From contig NZ_QTPP01000006.1 in the NCBI RefSeq assembly GCF_003853415.1, positions 124,001 through 188,000 of the forward strand: a stretch of 64,000 bases of DNA, in the 5' to 3' direction. Source of the DNA: Burkholderia sp. Bp9142. Its GTDB lineage: Bacteria > Pseudomonadota > Gammaproteobacteria > Burkholderiales > Burkholderiaceae. The position numbers and the translations under genes are program-made. Under the pieces are notes generated by a model. That model did no database searches. It was not told where the DNA came from and saw nothing but the letters and a program-made list of their open reading frames with translations. Numbering within the stretch: position 1 is the stretch's first letter; every line of letters begins with the position of its first letter. Below, piece after piece: positions 19,801 through 28,347 of the stretch.

Positions 19801-19926
19801 CAGTTGCTGAAGTCGATGGCGCCGGCGCTCGCGCCGCTGATCGAGCGCCCGGTCGAGGCCGGCACGCGCACCGCGGGCCCCGCGCCGCAGGCCGAAACGC
19901 CGGCGCCGCAGGCCGAGCCGTCCTGA
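16828..19926 (+). CDS. Divergent class A penicillin-binding protein (GT51 plus transpeptidase)
   Basis: This 1032-residue protein has an N-terminal membrane anchor (residues about 22-43), a GT51 peptidoglycan transglycosylase domain and a penicillin-binding transpeptidase. In GT51, the catalytic-type E173 sits in IEDRYLL, but the usual H-G-D that follows is missing, and the GGST-[IL]-xQQ motif reads GGSTLATQ (214-221). The transpeptidase triad is intact: S505-T-A-K508, S610-V-N612 and K930-T-G932. The length exceeds that of E. coli PBP1a (850 aa). ATG 16828 has a GGGAGA site; ATG 16786 lacks one. The tail is Ala/Pro-rich. Confidence 0.88.
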   Translation: MNRPLNRILPRVTGSASVWTWIKWSLLAALAIAIAILARLVMTEIETSRLQAHYLSELTRDVGYTVEAGASDHVRFPASGPYDQRLGYAMIPAFQQRLLARGFVVGKQARDSDRMLSLADRGLFLPYEEKDQAGLMLFDSTGSPLFATVFPQRVYADFDAVPRVVTDSLLFIEDRYLLDANQPNRNPAIDWGRFSRALADQAMHVVNHQQARPGGSTLATQIEKFRHSPDGRTATPPEKLRQIASASILAYMNGPQTMLARRSIVVRYLNSVPLAARPHVGEITGIGDGLAAWYGRDFNDVNRILSAPTTGDNVDEQGKTFREVLSLIIAQRAPSYFLNRGYPALQKLTDSYLRLLSNGGVISPALRDAALAAQIERSAPPAAAHVQSFVSRKAVSSARASLLSALGISDVYQLDQFDLEATSTLDNGVQQAVAERLAKASTRDGAQAAGLYGFEMLAPKDDPSHLTYSFTLYEHRNGANLLRVQTDSVNQPFDVNRGGRINLGSTAKLRTLITYLQIVSELHARYGNLSNAQLAQVKPDPIDGLSHWALDYLSHTRDRSLQAMLDASVERKYSASPDVFYTGGGAQVFSNFEKSDNGRILTLHTAFEHSVNLVFVRLMRDIVHYEMLKAAGPSSSWLDDPEQRKHYLAQFVDGESKVYVKRYYTRYAGKAPGDALALMLQDVRKSPPKIATVLRSVAPNESLAWFDAQMRAQLKGTPAATLSDDDLAALYAKYAIDRFNLNDRGYIASVHPLALWTLNYLRAHPNASLDEVQRASRDARFYTYSWLYRTRYHATQDRRIRRMVELRAYGEITKAWRALGYPFAEVTPSYAAAIGASGDQPDALAKLIGLVATGGQKVPTETITRLDFAKGTPYETRFVRAAAQPQPMLSPEIVNVVHTLLRDVVLSGTGRRLAGGFTLPDGKTLQVYGKTGTGDQRFNVYARGARLIESRKVNRSGTFVFVLGDRFFGVLTATAHEPYAARYDFTSAMAVQLLKSMAPALAPLIERPVEAGTRTAGPAPQAETPAPQAEPS

Positions 19927-19960
19927 CAGCGGCCAGTGCGCTCGCGCCACGACGCGCCGC

Positions 19961-20308
19961 TCAGTGCGAGCGGCCGTCGTAGTGTGTGACGGGCAGCGCG
20001 TCGATATCGACATCCTCGAGGCATCGCACGTTGATCGCGGCCATCGCGGTGCCGTTCGGGTGGGTGCCCTCGCCGAACGTGTGAATCCCGCAGCGCTTGC
20101 AGAAGCGATGCCGGATCACGTGCTTGTTGAACATGTAGGTTGCGAGATTGTCCTCGGGCGTGAGGAGCGTCATGTGGTCGCGCGGCACGAACCACATCAG
20201 CGCGCCCTTGCGCCGGCAGATCGAGCAGTTGCAGGCCATCACGCCCTGCAGGTCGCCTTCCACCTCGAACGTCACGTCGCCGCAGTGACAGCTTCCGCGA
20301 TAGAGCAT
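19961..20308 (-). CDS. GFA / CENP-V family zinc protein
   Basis: A 115-residue protein of the glutathione-dependent formaldehyde-activating (GFA) fold. Zinc cysteines appear as SCHCGDVTFEVEG, ACNCSICRRKG and FCKRCGIHTFGEGTHP. The enzymatic role is doubtful for most family members. ATG 20308 (MLYRGSCHCGD) begins the domain; longer frames upstream are unconserved. It converges with the end of the penicillin-binding protein gene, 34 bp apart. Confidence 0.88.
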   Translation of the reverse strand: MLYRGSCHCGDVTFEVEGDLQGVMACNCSICRRKGALMWFVPRDHMTLLTPEDNLATYMFNKHVIRHRFCKRCGIHTFGEGTHPNGTAMAAINVRCLEDVDIDALPVTHYDGRSH

Positions 20309-20463
20309 GGTCGTCTCCCGGGGCGGCCCGTGCGCGTCGACGGCGTCCCGGCGGGACACCGATGGCCGGGCCGACTCAAGCGGGTACAGTAGCGCGCACC
20401 CGCGTCGCGCGCAATGTGCGGCGGCGCCCGTCCCGACCCGCTCCGACCACGGGGAACACCGCC

Positions 20464-20723
20464 ATGCTCGAACTGCGTCCTGGCTGCGAATGCTGCGACA
20501 AGGACCTGCCGCCCGATTCGGCGGACGCGCGCATTTGTACATTTGAATGTACGCGGGCGGCGAGCCTTTCTGCGCGAGCTGTGCCGACGACGTGCTGAAG
20601 GGCCGTTGCCCGAACTGCGGCGGCGAACTGGTGGTGCGCCCGCGCCGGCCGGCGAGCCTGCTCGCGAAATATCCGGCGTCGACGCAGCGCGTCCTGAAGC
20701 CGGGCGGCTGCGCGAACCACTGA
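20464..20723 (+). pseudogene. DUF1272 protein gene with a frame disruption
   Basis: From ATG 20464 the frame reads MLELRPGCECCDKDLPPDS and reaches ICTFECT, the DUF1272 N-terminal half, but then shifts into unrelated residues and stops at 20598. The C-terminal half (FCASCADDVLKGRCPNCGGEL to a stop at 20721-20723) continues in another frame. The break lies at about 20538-20566, next to the inverted repeat GTACATT-TG-AATGTAC. The second half has its own in-frame ATG at 20547, so separate translation is conceivable. A sequencing error cannot be excluded. Confidence 0.7.
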
Positions 20724-20739
20724 CGGCCCGCCCTCCCCG

Positions 20740-21468
20740 TCACGACATCTCGATCCGCGCACGCGTCACCGCGAGCAGCGACGCCATCGCGCGGCGCGCG
20801 CCGTCCTCGTCGCGCACGCGGATCGCGTCGCTGACGGCCACGTGCTCCGCGAGCGACGCGTTGTAGACCTCCGCCCGGCGCGCATTCAGGTGCAGTTGCG
20901 CCTCGAGCGTGCGATCGATCAGCGCGCCGAGCGGCACCAGCAGCTCGTTGCCGCCGGCCTCCAGCACGCTCAGGTGAAAGCGCAGGTCCGCGCGTACCCA
21001 TTCATCGACGTTGCGCGCGGCGGCCATCGCGCGCGCCGCGCCGTCGATCGCGTCGAACGCTTCGGGCGTACGTGTGCGCGCGGCCAGCGCGGCCGCGTGC
21101 GGCTCGATCATCTCGCGCATCTCCTGCAGCTTCAGCGCGAACGCGAGCGGCGGCGCGACGCGTGCATACCAGTCGAGCAGGTCGGCATCGAGCAGGTTCC
21201 ACGCGCGGCGCGGCCGCACGCGCGTGCCGACCTTAGGCCGCGATTCGACCAGCCCCTTCGACGTCAGCGTGCGCAGCGCCTCGCGCAGCACCGTGCGGCT
21301 CACGCCGAACATCTCGATCAGTTCCGGCTCCCGCGGCAGCAGCGATTCGGGCGGATAGTCGCCGCGCAGGATCGCCGTCGCAAGCCGGAAAGCCGTCTGT
21401 CCATGCAGGTCGCGTTGAATGATCGTTCTCCGTTGGGCGGGCACGCCGCGGCTGCCCACTATCTGCAC
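20740..21468 (-). CDS. GntR/FadR-type regulator (FCD domain), probable galactonate regulator
   Basis: The 242-residue regulator has a winged HTH (LLPREPELIEMFGVSRTVLREALRTL is the core, about residues 42-68) and an all-helical FCD ligand-binding domain with conserved D/H residues (DLRFHLSVLEAGGN; SLAEHVAVSDAI). It is divergent from dgoD, and FCD-type DgoR represses galactonate genes in E. coli. An inverted repeat starts immediately upstream of its ATG. The call as a dgoR equivalent rests on context. Confidence 0.88.
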   Translation of the reverse strand: MQIVGSRGVPAQRRTIIQRDLHGQTAFRLATAILRGDYPPESLLPREPELIEMFGVSRTVLREALRTLTSKGLVESRPKVGTRVRPRRAWNLLDADLLDWYARVAPPLAFALKLQEMREMIEPHAAALAARTRTPEAFDAIDGAARAMAAARNVDEWVRADLRFHLSVLEAGGNELLVPLGALIDRTLEAQLHLNARRAEVYNASLAEHVAVSDAIRVRDEDGARRAMASLLAVTRARIEMS

Positions 21469-21489
21469 AATAGTGCTATTAATACTATT
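21469..21489. promoter_or_regulatory. Candidate operator of the GntR regulator
   Basis: AATAGT-N9-ACTATT (21469-21474 and 21484-21489) is an AT-rich inverted repeat in a GC-rich background. A further ACTAT half-site lies just upstream (21458-21462). It sits in the divergent region, directly before the regulator start and 90 bp before dgoD. Confidence 0.6.
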
Positions 21490-21578
21490 TTTTATCGAGC
21501 TACGCTAGGATAATCGTCACGTCCTCGAACGGCGCCGCGTCCGCACGTCTGCGCCGGTCAACCCTGGAGACCCGCGAC

Positions 21579-22727
21579 ATGAAAATCACCCGCCTCGAAA
21601 CCTTCGTCGTCCCGCCGCGCTGGCTGTTCCTCAAGATCGAAACCGACGAGGGCATCGTCGGCTGGGGCGAGCCGGTCGTCGAGGGCCGCGCGCACACGGT
21701 CGAGGCCGCCGTGCACGAACTCGCCGACTACCTGGTCGGCAAGGATCCGCTGCTGATCGAGGATCACTGGCAGGTGATGTACCGCGCCGGCTTCTACCGC
21801 GGCGGCCCGATCACGATGAGCGCGATCGCGGGCATCGACCAGGCGTTGTGGGACATCAAGGGCAAGCATCACGGCGTGCCCGTGCACGCGCTGCTCGGCG
21901 GCCAGGTGCGCGACCGCATCAAGGTGTATTCGTGGATCGGCGGCGACCGGCCGAGCGATGTCGCGAACAATGCGCGCGCGGTGGTCGAGCGCGGCTTCAA
22001 GGCCGTGAAGATGAACGGCTCCGAGGAGCTGCAGATCGTCGACACCTACGACAAGGTCGAGCAGGTGATCGCGAACGTCGCGGCGGTGCGCGACGCGGTC
22101 GGCCCGCACGTCGGGATCGGCGTCGACTTCCACGGCCGTGTGCACAAGCCGATGGCGAAGGTGCTCGCGAAGGAGCTCGATCCGTACAAGCTGATGTTCA
22201 TCGAGGAGCCGGTGCTGTCGGAGAACGCCGAGGCGCTGCGCGACATCGTCAACCAGACCAACACGCCGATCGCGCTCGGCGAGCGGCTCTACTCGCGCTG
22301 GGACTTCAAGCACATCCTCGCGGGCGGCTACGTCGACATCATCCAGCCCGACGCGTCGCACGCGGGCGGCATCACCGAGTGCCGCAAGATCGCGACGCTC
22401 GCGGAAAGCTACGACGTCGCGCTCGCGCTGCACTGCCCGCTCGGCCCGATCGCGCTGGCCGCGTGCCTGCAGCTCGATGCACTCAGCTACAACGCGTTCA
22501 TCCAGGAGCAGAGCCTCGGCATCCACTACAACCAGGGCAACGACCTGCTCGACTACCTGCGCAACCCCGAGGTGTTCCGCTACGAGGACGGCTTCGTCGC
22601 GATCCCGCAGGGCCCGGGGCTCGGCATCGACGTCAACGAGGAGAAGGTGCGCGAGATGGCGAAGACGGGCCACCGCTGGCGCAACCCGGTGTGGCGCCAC
22701 GCGGACGGCAGCGTCGCCGAGTGGTGA
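21579..22727 (+). CDS. dgoD: D-galactonate dehydratase
   Basis: The 382-residue enolase-superfamily enzyme dehydrates D-galactonate to 2-keto-3-deoxy-galactonate. Active-site residues match E. coli DgoD numbering: metal ligands D183, E209 and E235, with H185 (DFHGRVH) and H285 (ALHCPLGP). The N terminus is [15 protein letters not shown]. No kinase, aldolase or transporter of the pathway is adjacent, so the remaining dgo steps must lie elsewhere. Expression is probably controlled by the divergent GntR regulator. Confidence 0.96.
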   Translation: MKITRLETFVVPPRWLFLKIETDEGIVGWGEPVVEGRAHTVEAAVHELADYLVGKDPLLIEDHWQVMYRAGFYRGGPITMSAIAGIDQALWDIKGKHHGVPVHALLGGQVRDRIKVYSWIGGDRPSDVANNARAVVERGFKAVKMNGSEELQIVDTYDKVEQVIANVAAVRDAVGPHVGIGVDFHGRVHKPMAKVLAKELDPYKLMFIEEPVLSENAEALRDIVNQTNTPIALGERLYSRWDFKHILAGGYVDIIQPDASHAGGITECRKIATLAESYDVALALHCPLGPIALAACLQLDALSYNAFIQEQSLGIHYNQGNDLLDYLRNPEVFRYEDGFVAIPQGPGLGIDVNEEKVREMAKTGHRWRNPVWRHADGSVAEW

Positions 22728-22783
22728 TGCAGTGCTGAGATGACGTGCATGGCGCGGCGGGCATGCCGCGCATCGTCTTCGAG

Positions 22784-22810
22784 ACGGCCGCCCGACAGGC
22801 GGCCGTTCTT
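22784..22810 (+). terminator. Possible terminator after dgoD
   Basis: A 9-bp stem ACGGCCGCC / GGCGGCCGT with a 5-nt loop is followed by a weak TTCTT tract, between convergent dgoD and copD. Confidence 0.5.
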
Positions 22811-22866
22811 GCATCCGCAGTACGCGGCGCGCGGGCGCCCCGCCCTGCGCCGCGCCGGCCCGGCCG

Positions 22867-23799
22867 TCAGCCGAGCGCCGCGAACCCCGGCACGCTCGAC
22901 GACAGCACGGCGGCCGCGACGAACACGCCGATCATCGTCAGCGCCTCGAGATGCAGGATGTTGCGGAACGTGTGCGCATCCTCGGTCGACGCGGTACGGC
23001 GCAGGCGCGGCAGCGCCGAGAAGCGGTTCAGCCCGCCGAGCACGAGCGCGAGCGCGACGAGCAGCAGCTTGAGCAGCAGCACGCGCCCCCACGTGCTGCC
23101 GTCGAGCGGCGCGAGCGAGCCGCCGAGCCCGCGCAGCGCGTTGAGCACGCCCGCGCCGAGCACGAAGACGACCGCGATCACCGACGTACGCGACAGGTGC
23201 TGGCCGATCCGGATCAGCGCGCCGCGCGCGACCGACGAGCCGAGCACCGGCAGCACCGCGAGCCCGCCCGCGAGCACGAGGCCACCCCACACCGCGGTGG
23301 CGAGCAGGTGCAGCGTCTGCACGCCGACCGCCGCGGACAGCGGGCCCGTGTCGGCCGCATGGCCGAGCGACGCCTTGCCGGCCGCGACCACGATCACCGC
23401 GAGCCACAGCACCGCGTGTGCGAGCGGGCCTTCCGGCTTCGCGAGCGCGACGATCGCGAGCACCACGGCGCCGGCGAACGCGACGCTCCACGCGAAGCCC
23501 GCGTGCGTCTGCGTGAGCATGACGGGAATCGCGGCGAACGCGCCGCCGAGCCCCGCGCCGCTCATCGACGCGGCTTCGTACACCAGCCAGCCGAGATCGG
23601 CGAGCACGAGCGCCAGCGCCGCCGCGACCAGCGAATGTTGCGCGCGCAGCCAGGCAGGATGCGACGGCGCGACGACCGGCCGTGCGCCATCCTTGCCGAG
23701 CCACGCCTTGAGCAGCGCCGAGCCGACCGCCATCGCGAACGTCGCGTCCATCAATGCCGCCAGCGCGACCTGCCCGATCCACAAGCTGTCGATCTTCAT
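22867..23799 (-). CDS. copD: CopD family copper resistance membrane protein
   Basis: A 310-residue protein with about eight transmembrane helices and the CopD domain in the C-terminal half (LHLLATAVWGGLVLAGGLAV; RIGQHLSRTS). CopD takes part in copper uptake or handling with periplasmic CopC, but no copC is present beside it. ATG 23799 (MKIDSLWIGQ) is the start at the first helix; the frame upstream is unconserved. Confidence 0.85.
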   Translation of the reverse strand: MKIDSLWIGQVALAALMDATFAMAVGSALLKAWLGKDGARPVVAPSHPAWLRAQHSLVAAALALVLADLGWLVYEAASMSGAGLGGAFAAIPVMLTQTHAGFAWSVAFAGAVVLAIVALAKPEGPLAHAVLWLAVIVVAAGKASLGHAADTGPLSAAVGVQTLHLLATAVWGGLVLAGGLAVLPVLGSSVARGALIRIGQHLSRTSVIAVVFVLGAGVLNALRGLGGSLAPLDGSTWGRVLLLKLLLVALALVLGGLNRFSALPRLRRTASTEDAHTFRNILHLEALTMIGVFVAAAVLSSSVPGFAALG

Positions 23800-24176
23800 C
23801 GCGCGCGCCCTCCCGGGAACGGCCCGCCGGCGGTGCGGCGGCAAGTGGAACGACAGCGGGAAGACGGCAACGGCATGGTAAGGAACGTCATCGATGAATC
23901 CGGAAACGGGAGAAATGACTGGATCTGCGGCGGAGGCGGCGCCGCGCAACCCGCGAGTGTACGGTCTTCGATGGTGAAAACGCACGCCGGTTCACATTGC
24001 GGCAGTGCAATGCGCGTCAAATTGTCGCAAGTCGCAAACAGACAGGAACCGCTGTCCTTTTGCCAAATAGCCGTCATTACCCATCGATGATAGAATGCCG
24101 CGTCGCAGCAGCCCGGCTGTCCTGCCGTCCATGCGCCGAGCCGATCGTAGCCCGGACAGGTCCCCGACGAATAAAC
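23800..24176. other. 377-bp intergenic region, divergent
   Basis: It lies between copD (minus) and the diheme cytochrome gene (plus). A -10-like TAGAAT is at 24091-24096, with no convincing -35. No gene or repeat was recognised. Confidence 0.5.
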
Positions 24177-24941
24177 ATGGAGTCTCGTGTGTCTTCAAGA
24201 CGCCTCTTCCGTCCGTTGCTTGCCGTTCTCTTGATCGGTGGCGCGGGCCTTATGAGCGCTGCCCAAGCGCAGACCAAGCCCACGGAGCAAGCGCACGCCC
24301 AGCAGGCGCCGCTCAAGGCACCCGATTCGATGGCCGAGCGTGTGCGCGGCTGTACCGCATGTCACGGCGTCCACGGCCAGGGCACGGACAACGACTATTT
24401 CCCGCGGCTTGCCGGCAAGCCGGCGGAGTACCTGTACAACCAGCTCGTCAACTTCCGTGACGGCCGTCGCAAGTACCCGCCGATGAACTATCTGCTGACG
24501 TACCTGAACGACGATTACCTGAAAGAGATCGCCGAGCACTTCTCGGCCGAGCGTCCGCCGTACCCGACGCCGGCCAAGCCGACGCTGCCGGCCGCCACGC
24601 TCGCGCGCGGCAAGCAGCTCGTCACGCAAGGCGATCCGTCGCGCAAGCTGCCGGCCTGCGTGGCCTGCCACGGCGCAGGGCTGACCGGCATGCAGCCGGC
24701 GATCCCGGGCCTCGTCGGCCTGCACGCCGATTACCTGAGCGCACAGCTCGGCGCATGGCGCTCGGGCAACCGCCACGCGAAGGCACCTGATTGCATGCAC
24801 GACATCGCGTCGAAGCTGTCGGACGAAGACGTGACGGCCGTGACCGCATGGCTCGCCGCGCAACCGGCGCCCGCCAACCCCGTGCCGGCCCCGGCGCGTT
24901 CGATGAAGACTCCGCTCGCCTGCGGCAGCGAACCGCAATAA
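24177..24941 (+). CDS. Diheme cytochrome c (c4-like)
   Basis: The 254-residue protein has a Sec signal peptide (cleavage near A31, SAAQA-QT) and two heme c sites, CTACH (59-63) and CVACH (161-165), in two homologous halves as in cytochrome c4. It would be a periplasmic electron carrier. The triheme cytochrome gene starts 19 bp after the stop, so the two are co-transcribed. A GTG shortly after ATG 24177 is an alternative start without effect on the mature protein. Confidence 0.9.
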   Translation: MESRVSSRRLFRPLLAVLLIGGAGLMSAAQAQTKPTEQAHAQQAPLKAPDSMAERVRGCTACHGVHGQGTDNDYFPRLAGKPAEYLYNQLVNFRDGRRKYPPMNYLLTYLNDDYLKEIAEHFSAERPPYPTPAKPTLPAATLARGKQLVTQGDPSRKLPACVACHGAGLTGMQPAIPGLVGLHADYLSAQLGAWRSGNRHAKAPDCMHDIASKLSDEDVTAVTAWLAAQPAPANPVPAPARSMKTPLACGSEPQ

Positions 24942-24960
24942 GGCAAGGGAGACAGACACA

Positions 24961-26568
24961 ATGAAACGCAAGTCCCTGTTTGCACTCTCGGCTGTCGCGA
25001 TCGTCGCGGCTGCCGCCCTCGTGCCGGTCCTGTGGCCGGGCAACGACACGCTGCACGGCGCTGCCGCCGTCGCGGCCACGCCGGCCGACCAGGCCGCGCT
25101 GATCAAGAAGGGCGAATACCTCGCGCGCGTCGGCGACTGTATCGCGTGCCACACCGTGCGCGGCGGCAAGTCGTTCGCGGGCGGCCTGCCGATGGCGACG
25201 CCGTTCGGCACGATGTACACGCCGAACATCACGCCGGACGACAAGGACGGCATCGGCAAGTGGACGTCGGACGACTTCTACCGCGCGATGCATACCGGCC
25301 GTTCGAAGGACGGCAGCCTGCTCTACCCGGGCTTCCCGTTCGCGAGCTACACGAAGGTCACGCGCGCCGATTCGGACGCGATCTACGCGTACCTGCGTTC
25401 GGTCCCGCCGGTGTCGGTGCCGAGCCGTCCGCACGAACTGAAGTTCCCGTTCAACAACCGCAACCTGCTGCTCGGCTGGCGCACGCTGTTCTTCAAGGAA
25501 GGCGAGTACAAGCCGGATCCGACCAAGTCGGTCGAATGGAACCGCGGCGCGTACCTCGTCGAAGGCCTCGGCCACTGCTCGATGTGCCACACGTCGATCA
25601 ACATGATGGGCGGCCCGGTGAGCTCGGCAGCCTTCGCGGGCGGCCTGATTCCGCTGCAGAACTGGTATGCGCCGTCGCTGACGAACGACAAGGAACTCGG
25701 CCTCGGCGACTGGCACGTGCAGGAGCTGTCCGACCTGCTGCAGGCCGGCGTGTCGAACAAGGGCGCGGTGTTCGGCCCGATGGCCGACGTCGTGCACAAC
25801 AGCCTCCAGTACATGAGCGACGAAGATACGCGCGCGATGTCGACGTACCTGAAGTCGATCCCGCAGAAGGCTGAAGCGCCGAAGAACATGCAGTACGAGC
25901 CGTCGAAGCAGTTCGGCAACGCGCTGTTCGACCAGGGCAAGAAGATCTACGCGGACAACTGCGCGACCTGCCACGCCGAAACCGGCGCGGGCAAGCCGCC
26001 GGCATATCCGCCGCTCGCAGGCAACCACTCGATCGTGATGGAATCGGCAGTCAACCCGATCCGCATGGTGCTGAATGGCGGCTATCCGCCGAGCACGTTC
26101 AAGAATCCGCGTCCGTACGGGATGCCGCCGTTCGCACAGTCGCTGTCGAACCAGGAAGTCGCGGCAGTCGTCACGTATATCCGGATGTCGTGGGGCAACA
26201 ACGGTACGCCGATCTCGCCGCAACAGGTGAGCGATCTGCGTTCCGCGCCCCTTTGCTTTTTGCGACGCCAGTTCCCCGCGCGGGCCGCGCGAGGCGTCGC
26301 TGATCATAAAACTCCAGAGTGGTATCTATGTCTTTCGAATCTCTCGGCTTGGCCGAACCGCTCGTCAAGGCGGTCAACGAGCTCGGCTACACGTCGCCGA
26401 CGCCCATCCAGCAACAGGCGATCCCCGCCGTCCTCGGCGGCGGCGACCTGCTCGCCGGCGCACAGACCGGCACCGGCAAGACCGCCGGCTTCACGCTGCC
26501 GATCCTGCAGCGGCTGCACACGTTCTACGCCGAGCATCGCGGCGCGAAGCGCGCGGTGCGCGCGCTGA
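24961..26568 (+). CDS. Triheme cytochrome c (dehydrogenase cytochrome subunit type) with run-on C terminus
   Basis: Three heme sites are seen: CIACH (60-64), CSMCH (206-210) and CATCH (334-338), the layout of the membrane-bound alcohol/gluconate dehydrogenase cytochrome subunit that passes electrons to quinone. A signal-anchor helix covers residues 5-25. Family-like sequence ends near residue 431 (SDLRSAPL). The frame then runs on about 104 residues, Ser/Arg-rich, 241 bp into the helicase gene in another frame. No catalytic dehydrogenase subunit is adjacent; its partner may be encoded elsewhere. Confidence 0.85.
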   Translation: MKRKSLFALSAVAIVAAAALVPVLWPGNDTLHGAAAVAATPADQAALIKKGEYLARVGDCIACHTVRGGKSFAGGLPMATPFGTMYTPNITPDDKDGIGKWTSDDFYRAMHTGRSKDGSLLYPGFPFASYTKVTRADSDAIYAYLRSVPPVSVPSRPHELKFPFNNRNLLLGWRTLFFKEGEYKPDPTKSVEWNRGAYLVEGLGHCSMCHTSINMMGGPVSSAAFAGGLIPLQNWYAPSLTNDKELGLGDWHVQELSDLLQAGVSNKGAVFGPMADVVHNSLQYMSDEDTRAMSTYLKSIPQKAEAPKNMQYEPSKQFGNALFDQGKKIYADNCATCHAETGAGKPPAYPPLAGNHSIVMESAVNPIRMVLNGGYPPSTFKNPRPYGMPPFAQSLSNQEVAAVVTYIRMSWGNNGTPISPQQVSDLRSAPLCFLRRQFPARAARGVADHKTPEWYLCLSNLSAWPNRSSRRSTSSATRRRRPSSNRRSPPSSAAATCSPAHRPAPARPPASRCRSCSGCTRSTPSIAARSARCAR

Positions 26569-27776
26569 TCCTCACACCGACGCGCGAACTCGCCGCCCAG
26601 GTCGAGGAAAGCGTGCGCGCGTACAGCAAGTACCTGAAGCTGCGCTCGACCGTGATGTTCGGCGGCGTCAGCATCAATCCGCAGATCGACGCGCTCAAGC
26701 GCGGCGTCGACATCGTCGTCGCGACGCCGGGGCGTCTGCTCGACCACATGCAGCAGAAGACGATCGACCTGTCGGAGCTCGACATCCTCGTGCTCGACGA
26801 AGCCGACCGGATGCTCGACATGGGCTTCATCCACGACATCAAGCGCGTGCTCGCGAAGCTGCCGCCGCAGCGCCAGAACCTGCTGTTCTCTGCCACCTTC
26901 TCCGACGAGATCAAGTCGCTCGCCGACAGCCTGCTCGATTCGCCGGCGCTGATCGAAGTGGCGCGCCGCAACACCACCGCGGAAAGCGTCGCGCAGAAGA
27001 TCCACCCGGTCGACCGCGATCGCAAGCGCGAACTGCTCACGCACCTGATCCGCGAACACAACTGGTTCCAGGTGCTCGTGTTCACGCGCACCAAGCACGG
27101 CGCGAACCGGCTTGCCGAACAGTTGACGAAGGACGGCATCAGCGCGATGGCGATCCACGGCAACAAGAGCCAGTCGGCCCGCACGCGCGCGCTCGCGGAG
27201 TTCAAGAACAGCACGCTGCAGGTGCTGGTCGCGACCGACATCGCCGCACGCGGGATCGACATCGACCAGCTGCCGCACGTCGTCAACTTCGACCTGCCGA
27301 ACGTGCCGGAAGATTACGTGCACCGGATCGGCCGCACGGGCCGCGCGGGCGCGACCGGAGAAGCCGTGTCGCTCGTGTGCGTCGACGAGAAGCAGTTGCT
27401 GCGCGACATCGAGCGGCTGATCAAGCGCGAGATTCCGCAGGAAGTGATCGCGGGCTTCGAACCCGATCCGACCGCGAAGCCGGAGCCGATCCAGCAGCGC
27501 CGCGGGCAGCAGCCGCGCGGCGGCAACGGCAACGGTGGCGGCGGCGGCAACCGCCAGCCGCGTGCGGGCGGCTCAGGCCAGCCGGCCGCGAAGCGCGACG
27601 GCAATGCGCAACCGAAGGCCGCGAAGGCGGCCAAGCCGCGCACGGCCGGCGGCGCGACCGGCAACGCCGGCGGCGGCGCTCGCCCGTCAGGCGGCAACGG
27701 CGCGCGCCCCGCGAACGGCAATGCCGCGCACGCGAACCGCAACCGTTCGTCGCGCAGCGGCCAGCGCGGTCACTGA
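26328..27776 (+). CDS. rhlE: DEAD-box RNA helicase, RhlE type
   Basis: The 482-residue helicase has a Q motif ([14 protein letters not shown]), Walker A AQTGTGKT, the DEAD box (VLDEADRML), SATF and the motif [12 protein letters not shown]. After about residue 390 a disordered tail rich in Gly, Asn, Arg and Ala follows, a probable RNA-binding tail. ATG 26328 (MSFESLGL) is the family start. It lies inside the extended frame of the cytochrome gene, so its promoter and ribosome-binding site fall within that reading frame. RhlE remodels RNA in ribosome assembly or decay. Confidence 0.92.
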   Translation: MSFESLGLAEPLVKAVNELGYTSPTPIQQQAIPAVLGGGDLLAGAQTGTGKTAGFTLPILQRLHTFYAEHRGAKRAVRALILTPTRELAAQVEESVRAYSKYLKLRSTVMFGGVSINPQIDALKRGVDIVVATPGRLLDHMQQKTIDLSELDILVLDEADRMLDMGFIHDIKRVLAKLPPQRQNLLFSATFSDEIKSLADSLLDSPALIEVARRNTTAESVAQKIHPVDRDRKRELLTHLIREHNWFQVLVFTRTKHGANRLAEQLTKDGISAMAIHGNKSQSARTRALAEFKNSTLQVLVATDIAARGIDIDQLPHVVNFDLPNVPEDYVHRIGRTGRAGATGEAVSLVCVDEKQLLRDIERLIKREIPQEVIAGFEPDPTAKPEPIQQRRGQQPRGGNGNGGGGGNRQPRAGGSGQPAAKRDGNAQPKAAKAAKPRTAGGATGNAGGGARPSGGNGARPANGNAAHANRNRSSRSGQRGH

Positions 27777-28279
27777 AGCCGCGCGGCCGCGCGCCGCAGG
27801 TGCTCGACCTGGCGTTGCCAGCGCGCGAGCACCTCGGCGCGCGCCTGCCCTTCCAGCGCAAACGTGACGCCTGTCGCGAGACGCGCATAGCCGACCCGCT
27901 GCGCATCGCCGTGCGCGATCGTCGCAGCGAATCCGGCCAGTCCGCCGACGTCTCCTGCGAGCGGCTCGATCCTCAGTTGTGCCTGAAAGAATGCGCCATC
28001 CGCGACGAGCGTCAACGCGGCCGCACGCCGGTGCGCCAGCGCGCGCGCCGCGCGCGATTGCGGCCATAGCGCGAGCAGCAGCGTGTGCGCATCGCGCGCG
28101 AGGATCTCGCCGACGCTGAGCAGCGTCGTGCGCAACTGGCCATCGTCGGTCGCGACGAGCAGCGATGCGGCGAAGTCGGCATGGCGTTCGAGCGCGGTGC
28201 CGTCGAACAGCGCGACGACGGCCGGCGGCCACGCGTCGAACGTCCATTGTTCGAGCGCGTGGCGATGGGAATCGGTCAT
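27770..28279 (-). CDS. PNPOx-like (FMN-binding split-barrel) protein, putative
   Basis: The 169-residue soluble protein starts [14 protein letters not shown]. The pattern [20 protein letters not shown], then [15 protein letters not shown] and [13 protein letters not shown] resembles the pyridoxamine-phosphate-oxidase-like split barrel. No specific enzyme can be named. Its stop overlaps the end of the convergent helicase gene by 7 bp. The fold call is by eye and moderate. Confidence 0.65.
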   Translation of the reverse strand: MTDSHRHALEQWTFDAWPPAVVALFDGTALERHADFAASLLVATDDGQLRTTLLSVGEILARDAHTLLLALWPQSRAARALAHRRAAALTLVADGAFFQAQLRIEPLAGDVGGLAGFAATIAHGDAQRVGYARLATGVTFALEGQARAEVLARWQRQVEHLRRAAARLQ

Positions 28280-28347
28280 GATGGCGGCCCCGGTGGAAAG
28301 CGACTGGCGATGCCGCAGCATACGCGCAATGGGCCGCGCGGTGACGC

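Noticed and set aside
16783..20013. Open frame of 1076 codons on the minus strand opposite the penicillin-binding protein
   Set aside because: It is the antisense shadow of a clearly coding gene with complete transpeptidase motifs; its translation is Arg/Ala/His-rich without any domain, as expected for high-GC antisense frames.
24622..26307. 561-codon minus-strand frame opposite the cytochromes
   Set aside because: Antisense of heme-binding proteins with exact CxxCH motifs; no domain is recognisable in it.
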